Shown here in pieces: positions 8,301-11,417 of a stretch of DNA of 11,417 nt (position 1 is its first letter; each line of letters opens with the position of its first letter). The position numbers and the translations under genes are program-made. The DNA comes from Candidatus Zhuqueibacterota bacterium 4484_219 (GTDB taxonomy: Bacteria > Zhuqueibacterota > JdFR-76 > 4484-219): assembly GCA_002085035.1 (NCBI GenBank), contig MZGM01000034.1, forward strand, positions 1 through 11,417, written 5' to 3'. Under the pieces are notes generated by a model. The model made no database searches. It was not told where the DNA came from and saw only the letters and a list, made by a program, of their open reading frames with translations.

Positions 8301-8410
8301 TTACGAAGTGCTTCACTTAAGGAAGGATCTGCGGTTCTGGGGAGTAGAGCTATCAGCTTTGCGCTTACTGAGCCAATGTCTAATCCAAGATAAATGTTGC
8401 TGCTTGACAT
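5330..8410 (-). CDS. Acyl-CoA dehydratase activase-related protein: two BadF/HgdC ATPase domains plus DUF2229-like domain
   Basis: A 1026-residue relative of the ATP-dependent activators of 2-hydroxyacyl-CoA dehydratases and benzoyl-CoA reductases (BadF/BadG/BcrA/BcrD, ASKHA fold). Domain 1 (about 5-295) has GLDIGS at 9-14, GECAAGTGSF with C159, GRCSVF with C198 and VFVGGVAAN. Domain 2 (about 346-605) has GLDIGS at 349-354, FEIGGQDSKF, NEACAAGTGSF with C476, GERCTVF with C516 and YFQGGTAYN. These cysteine pairs match those that hold the [4Fe-4S] cluster between HgdC subunits, so the tandem may act as a built-in dimer. The C-terminal third is DUF2229-like, with five cysteines at 635, 638, 642, 647 and 660, then ELCIAEPCFP, NFKCGPDS, EACGTPYLTLQ and a DAGIMTRCEAF end. 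ATG 8410 lies 22 nt after the DUF6062-like stop with no clear Shine-Dalgarno. Likely role: ATP-driven electron delivery; the acceptor is unknown, probably the HgdB-like product downstream. Confidence 0.9.
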   Translation of the reverse strand: MSSSNIYLGLDIGSVSAKLIALLPRTADPSLSEALRNSNLFVYTENLSYYSLFASKAVKILGDPIGSAQRLLECFIETIEPSDKIHLQVTGSQGKQIAELLNVPFINEFKAISRGVAELVPDARTVLEIGGNASRFIKIAFDPTTKELSILDYERNGECAAGTGSFIDQQAARLRFNVEDIGRLVKETDATANIAGRCSVFAKSDMVHAQQRGYSPGAIFKGLCEAVVRNYKGTVLRQKELLPKVVFVGGVAANLGVIEAMNRILDLTSDELIVPSLHCHVGALGCAILAESSRLKAELVKNMKYRYHQKITPLSRSHKLEISLVRFPKEKSLNSKLIQNDRPIKAYLGLDIGSVSTNLVLLDQQGRVIDEIYTTTEGRPVEVVQRELNKWNHKWADQIEIIGVGTTGSGRELIGELVGADAIHDEITAHKTGASFVAETLFNEQVETIFEIGGQDSKFIAIENGVVVDFAMNEACAAGTGSFLEEQATKLGISIKEDFARLALSSTNPVQMGERCTVFMEKDVSSYLQQGIPKEDISAGLALAVVQNYLNRVVAGRKIGNVIYFQGGTAYNKAVAAAFATRLQKTIVVPPHNGVIGAIGAALLAKQKMDELQQPSRFRGFDLSNVNFSIRTITCKGCSNQCDVQECVINGEKTYWGDKCSERFRKKRKINRQAVIPDLFALYQQLLLQEIPSSNGLDIQVGIPRAMYFYDRFPFWQAYFVGIGAKVVLSDSTHRQIVAQGRELCIAEPCFPIIVAHGHVLNLFDKQVDYVFVPNLINAEPNLPGRESWYCPWGQTLPHVLKSALKDPRLVDRILAPVVRFRDGKKSVKKSLAPMAAKLGVSEKISNQATDMAFAVLAKFKENLKQIGRQALQTLAENQQAAIVIIGRPYNIYDTGMNLNVPKKLRENYGINVIPMDFLTFEDIDINDIHENMFWSYGQRILQAAKLIGQNDKLHLIHITNFKCGPDSYLKHFIREACGTPYLTLQFDDHSNDAGIMTRCEAFLESKGLLREQPVKKERLTIRLNT

Positions 8411-8432
8411 ATGGATTAGCTTTTCGTATGCT

Positions 8433-8927
8433 TCAGGGTTGCTTCAACTTTCCCACAAAAAATTCCATTGCTCGCAGCCAAGCATTTTTTTCGGCTTGGC
8501 TGAAACCTTCCTGCCTGAATCGATAGTCCTGTTTGCGTAAGAATTCTGCAAGAGTAGTTTGCAGAATCTGCAATTTCTTTAGTTCCCAATCGATAATTTG
8601 TCTACGCAGCGAGGGGTCTTGGGACAAAGCCACTAATTGGCTGAAGTGCTTCCAGCAAAGAGGTTCTGCAATTTGTAGAGCCTGCTGAAAGTCGGTTTCC
8701 GGGAAGTGCCGTAACATTAGGTCAAGAAACCGTTCTGTTGATTTAATAGCTATTTTGCAGGCGGGACAATGTTGAGCAGCCGTTTTAGGATTTTGCCATT
8801 GGTTATTTGAGATCAAACTTAAGGCGTTTTTTAGTAAGTCGGCATAAATGATCCCTATCCCGAAAGCATCTTGCTGTTTCAAAGCAATGTGTGCATGATG
8901 GGGACAAAAACCATAACTCCGTCTCAA
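8433..8927 (-). CDS. DUF6062-like Cys/His protein, apparently N-terminally truncated
   Basis: The 164 residues match my memory of DUF6062: GFCPHH near the start (C8, H11), HCPAC (C54, C57), PLCWKH (C91, H94) and a C-terminal LAEFLRKQDYRFRQE..A...W.RAMEFFVG block. These CxxC/CxxH half-sites suggest metal (zinc) binding; no function is established. The only available start is TTG 8927, which overlaps the hppA stop (TTGA) and has no Shine-Dalgarno, so translation would depend on coupling to hppA. Family members normally carry another 40-60 N-terminal residues including a first CPxC half-site, absent here. The 13 codons just upstream (8966-8928), inside hppA but in this frame, encode LYENVNDPATRKK, the family motif that normally precedes GFC. 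The gene is therefore either a truncated survivor or a pseudogene remnant. 22 nt separate it from the activase gene. Confidence 0.75.
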   Translation of the reverse strand: MRRSYGFCPHHAHIALKQQDAFGIGIIYADLLKNALSLISNNQWQNPKTAAQHCPACKIAIKSTERFLDLMLRHFPETDFQQALQIAEPLCWKHFSQLVALSQDPSLRRQIIDWELKKLQILQTTLAEFLRKQDYRFRQEGFSQAEKNAWLRAMEFFVGKLKQP

Positions 8928-10885
8928 TTTTTTGCGAGTAGCAGGATCATTGACGTTTTCATAAAGTACGACATGAGCTTGATAAGGATGTTCATTGAAG
9001 GTCCTGAGGTGTCTTTAAAGGGATCGCCGACGGTATCGCCAATTACAGCGGCTTTGTGTGCCTCGGAGCCTTTGCCGCCTAGATTTCCCTCTTCGATCCA
9101 CTTTTTAGCATTGTCCCAGGCTGCTCCCCCGTTAGTCATCATGATGGCCATCAAGACACCAGTAGCAGTAGCACCAGCCAGCAACCCACCGAGTGCTTCA
9201 ACACCTAAAATAATACCTACCGCCAATGGAGTAGAGACTGCCAGCAGTCCGGGAGCAATCATTTCCCGAAGTGCCCCGGCCGTGCTGATATCCACACAGC
9301 GAGCAGAATCTGGTTTCGCTTTGCCTTCCATCAGACCAGTGATTTCACGGAACTGACGTCGTACTTCTTCTACCATTTTGAAAGCTGCTCGACCGACCGC
9401 CTGCATCGTGAGTGCTCCAAACAAAAATGGCATGGCAGCACCCAGTAACAGACCAATAACTACCAGAGCTTTGGTCAGGTCAATAGCCTGAAGTCCCACC
9501 GTGTGGGCATAGGCAGTGAACAGTGCCAGAGCGGTAAGAGCTGCCGATCCCACAGCGAACCCCTTGCCAATGGCAGCAGTAGTATTGCCTAAAGCATCGA
9601 GTTTATCGGTGATTTTGCGAATATTGTCTCCCAATCCAGACATTTCAGTAATACCACCGGCATTGTCGGCAATGGGTCCATAAGCATCCACAGACATAGT
9701 CATTCCGATAGTAGCTAACATACCTACAGCAGCAATAGCAATGCCGTAAATACCGTTGGTAACATAAGCAACAAAGATTGCCAGGACAATAGCCAAAAGT
9801 GGTAGGGTAGTGCTTTTCATTCCTATTGCCAACCCGGTGATAATGTTGGTAGCAGCACCGGTTTCGCAGGAGTGAGCAATTACTTTAATAGGGGGGCCAG
9901 AGGTGAAATATTCGCTAAAAGCCCCAATAGCCACACCACACAGGATACCAGCAAGAATTGCCCAGAACGGTGCTATGGTATCAGTAATAGCCGGTACCAA
10001 AAACAAACTGGTACCGATAAGAATAATTACAGCCACATAAGTGGCATAACGTAATGCTGCTTGGGGGTTAATGTTTTGAAACAAGCGGACAAAAAATGTT
10101 GCTAATAACGAAGCTAAAGTTCCTACCGCGATGATCAGGATAGGTAGGCTCATCCATCTTTCAGGGTTAGCAAATGTGGCACCAATGACAATAGTTGCTA
10201 CCACGGAACCCACGTAGGACTCAAACAGGTCGGCACCCATGCCCGCAGTGTCGCCTACGCAGTCGCCTACATTATCGGCAATAACGGCTGGATTTCGGGG
10301 GTCGTCTTCCGGAATGCCAGCTTCTACTTTTCCCACTAAGTCAGCGCCTACGTCGGCAGATTTGGTGTAGATACCACCACCAACACGAGCAAAAAGGGCA
10401 ATGGAGCTGGCCCCCAAGGCAAACCCATTAATTATCAAAGGGTCTTTAAACATCAGGTAGTAGAACGACAGACCTAACAACCCCAGACTGGCTACTGCCA
10501 TACCCATAACTGCACCGCCACTGAACGCTACAGACAAAGCCCGATGAATACCAACGGTCGCAGCCTGCGAGGTGCGTACATTAGCACGAGTGGCAGCGTT
10601 CATACCGATGTAACCAGCCAACATGCTGCACACCGCTCCGGTAACAAAAGCTACTGCCGTCCAGTGACTAATGGCAACCCATAATAAAATAAATAGTACA
10701 ATAATAAATCCAATTAAAGTACGGTATTCTCGATTAAGGAACGCCATGGCACCTTCATGAATCATGCTCGCAATATTTTGCATGGTTTCATTACCCGGTG
10801 GAAATTTCTTTATTCGGTGGTACAAAAAAATAGCAAACAGCAGTCCAATGACTCCGATAACAAACGCAATCATAACTAAGTTCAT
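8924..10885 (-). CDS. hppA: Membrane-bound ion-translocating pyrophosphatase (K+-dependent type)
   Basis: Polytopic inner-membrane enzyme that hydrolyses pyrophosphate and pumps H+ and/or Na+. The 653 residues contain about 16 hydrophobic segments and the catalytic motifs DVGADLVGKVEAGIPEDDPRNP (from 178), DNVGDCVGD (204-212), GMGADLFESY (Glu222), SVDAYGPIADNAGGI (398-412), AAWDNAKK (588-595) and GDTVGDPFKDT (617-626). GNTTAAIGKG (433-442) has Ala and Gly where K+-independent enzymes have Lys and Thr, so K+ dependence is expected. Glu222 is at the position used by Na+-pumping members, but ion choice cannot be settled from sequence. Cys209 replaces the usual Asn of DNVGDNVGD. Residues up to LIKLMS (639) look normal; the last 14 (YFMKTS...LLLAKN) are read from DNA that encodes DUF6062 in another frame. 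ATG 10885 has GGGAGG 4 nt upstream. First gene of the minus operon. Confidence 0.96.
   Translation of the reverse strand: MNLVMIAFVIGVIGLLFAIFLYHRIKKFPPGNETMQNIASMIHEGAMAFLNREYRTLIGFIIVLFILLWVAISHWTAVAFVTGAVCSMLAGYIGMNAATRANVRTSQAATVGIHRALSVAFSGGAVMGMAVASLGLLGLSFYYLMFKDPLIINGFALGASSIALFARVGGGIYTKSADVGADLVGKVEAGIPEDDPRNPAVIADNVGDCVGDTAGMGADLFESYVGSVVATIVIGATFANPERWMSLPILIIAVGTLASLLATFFVRLFQNINPQAALRYATYVAVIILIGTSLFLVPAITDTIAPFWAILAGILCGVAIGAFSEYFTSGPPIKVIAHSCETGAATNIITGLAIGMKSTTLPLLAIVLAIFVAYVTNGIYGIAIAAVGMLATIGMTMSVDAYGPIADNAGGITEMSGLGDNIRKITDKLDALGNTTAAIGKGFAVGSAALTALALFTAYAHTVGLQAIDLTKALVVIGLLLGAAMPFLFGALTMQAVGRAAFKMVEEVRRQFREITGLMEGKAKPDSARCVDISTAGALREMIAPGLLAVSTPLAVGIILGVEALGGLLAGATATGVLMAIMMTNGGAAWDNAKKWIEEGNLGGKGSEAHKAAVIGDTVGDPFKDTSGPSMNILIKLMSYFMKTSMILLLAKN
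8928..8966 (-). pseudogene. Out-of-frame remnant of the DUF6062 N-terminal motif within the hppA 3' end
   Basis: Read in the frame of the downstream gene, these bases give LYENVNDPATRKK, directly continuous with LRRSYGFCPHH of that gene. An in-frame stop (TAA, 9017-9015) lies upstream, and no ATG, GTG or TTG occurs between it and TTG 8927. The segment cannot be translated in this frame by ordinary initiation; instead it is read as hppA codons 641-653. Confidence 0.65.
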
Positions 10886-10889
10886 ACTG

Positions 10890-10895
10890 CCTCCC
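10890..10895 (-). promoter_or_regulatory. Ribosome-binding site of hppA
   Basis: On the minus strand GGGAGG ends 4 nt before ATG 10885. It is the only strong Shine-Dalgarno in the four-gene minus operon. Confidence 0.75.
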
Positions 10896-10951
10896 GTGAA
10901 TTGAATAGTTCCATTGTGTAAATGAATTAGTATTAATCTAAATTAAGCGAC

Positions 10952-10980
10952 AATATAAAAATTATTTTGATAAAAAGCAA
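10952..10980 (-). promoter_or_regulatory. Candidate sigma-70-type promoter for hppA and its operon
   Basis: On the minus strand TTGCTT (10980-10975), a 17-nt spacer and TATATT (10957-10952) lie about 70 nt upstream of hppA. The -10 box fits 5 of 6 consensus bases and the -35 box 3 of 6. The region is very A+T-rich, so chance matches are likely. Confidence 0.35.
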
Positions 10981-11083
10981 GTAAATTTTTGTGCATCAAT
11001 GGCTGGAATACTGATTTTAAACACTTGCATTTCTGGTGAGATATTGGTAATTTTAAATTAGAAACTACCAGCCGTAAATTTTT

Positions 11084-11090
11084 AGGAGAG
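11084..11090 (+). promoter_or_regulatory. Ribosome-binding site of udk
   Basis: AGGAGAG ends 4 nt before ATG 11095, supporting that start. Confidence 0.65.
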
Positions 11091-11094
11091 CAAG

Positions 11095-11417
11095 ATGAAG
11101 AAACGTATTCTTATCGGTATTGCTGGTGGTTCTGGTTCGGGGAAAACTGCTATTGCCCAGAAGTTAAGTAAAGATTTAGGCCACCAGCGAGTCGTACTGG
11201 TGGCTCAAGATTCCTACTACAAGGATTTGAGCCATCTTCCTCTGAGGGAACGAGCCAAGCAGAATTTTGATCATCCTGATGCGTTAGATAACGAGCTGTT
11301 GATTCAACACCTAAAATCTCTTTTGGCTGGTCAGGTGGTTGAACAGCCAGTTTATGATTTTAGTCTTCATTGTCGTAGCAGAGAAACAGTCCGCATTGGT
11401 GGTCAGAATATTATCAT
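11095..11417 (+). CDS. udk: Uridine kinase, 3' truncated by window edge
   Basis: Phosphorylates uridine (and cytidine) to the monophosphate in pyrimidine salvage; a P-loop kinase of the Udk/phosphoribulokinase family. The frame is open to the window edge, giving 107 codons of an expected ~210. Visible motifs: IGIAGGSGSGKT with the Walker A at residues 11-18, AQDSYYKD (37-44) with the substrate-site Asp-Ser-Tyr-Tyr, NFDHPDALD (57-65), and PVYDFSLHCR (85-94), the nucleoside-binding segment. These distinguish it from pantothenate kinase and phosphoribulokinase. Start ATG 11095 has AGGAGAG 4 nt upstream and gives the family N-terminus (MKKRILIGIAGG). It is transcribed divergently from hppA. The distal part, including the lid region, cannot be seen. 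Confidence 0.93.
   Translation, partial: MKKRILIGIAGGSGSGKTAIAQKLSKDLGHQRVVLVAQDSYYKDLSHLPLRERAKQNFDHPDALDNELLIQHLKSLLAGQVVEQPVYDFSLHCRSRETVRIGGQNII

Larger units (their letters stand above)
10886..11094. other. Divergent intergenic region between hppA and udk
   Basis: This 209-nt A+T-rich region separates two divergent genes and must hold the promoter of each. A plausible hppA promoter is listed separately. For udk, TTGCAT (11025-11030) followed 17 nt later by TAATTT (11048-11053) is only a poor match. I see no riboswitch, small ORF or convincing operator. Confidence 0.6.

Noticed and set aside
8871..9356. Plus-strand open frame of 161 codons across the hppA 3' end
   Set aside because: It is the complement of highly conserved hppA codons, has no recognisable motif and no good ribosome-binding site.
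11048..11060. A+T-rich palindrome TAATTT-T-AAATTA upstream of udk
   Set aside because: Such palindromes arise by chance in very A+T-rich DNA; no second copy or known operator match was seen.

Overview
The window is a compact bacterial chromosome segment with three blocks: a plus-strand translation/secretion operon (1-4053), a minus-strand four-gene operon (3954-10885), and the start of a divergent plus-strand gene (11095 to the right edge). I see no rRNA, tRNA, CRISPR array, insertion sequence or phage gene. Base composition is moderate and even. The organism cannot be named from this sequence alone. The very long charged tail on ribosomal protein S16 and the K+-dependent type of membrane pyrophosphatase would fit an anaerobe of the broad FCB-type or neighbouring candidate phyla; that is a low-confidence inference.

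Plus block: ffh (5' end outside the window), rpsP, khpA, rimM, trmD and rplS, the classic trmD-type ribosomal operon preceded by the gene for the signal recognition particle protein. rpsP, khpA, trmD and rplS have clear Shine-Dalgarno sequences. The spacing is tight from khpA onward, and rimM and trmD overlap. A strong intrinsic terminator at 4026-4053 ends the operon, but it lies inside the coding sequence of the convergent minus-strand gene, because the two stop codons overlap.

Minus block, in transcription order: hppA (ion-pumping membrane pyrophosphatase), a DUF6062-like Cys/His protein, a 1026-residue protein with two BadF/HgdC-type ATPase domains and a DUF2229-like domain, and a 452-residue HgdB-like protein. 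The last two together look like a two-gene version of the roughly 1400-residue 'acyl-CoA dehydratase activase-related' proteins of anaerobes. They probably form an ATP-driven, iron-sulfur low-potential electron-transfer system of unknown substrate. All four appear to be one transcript: junctions are an overlap, 22 nt and 17 nt, with weak or absent ribosome-binding sites on the three downstream genes.

The most unusual spot is the hppA/DUF6062 junction (8924-8972). The last codons of hppA, read in another frame, encode the conserved N-terminal DUF6062 motif (LYENVNDP..R..LR) directly continuous with the downstream gene, yet there is no start codon in that frame and the usual first CxxC half-site is missing. 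This looks like a deletion that fused the two genes out of frame, giving hppA a replaced last helix end and leaving DUF6062 N-terminally truncated. The right end holds a 209-nt divergent intergenic region and the first 107 codons of udk (uridine kinase).
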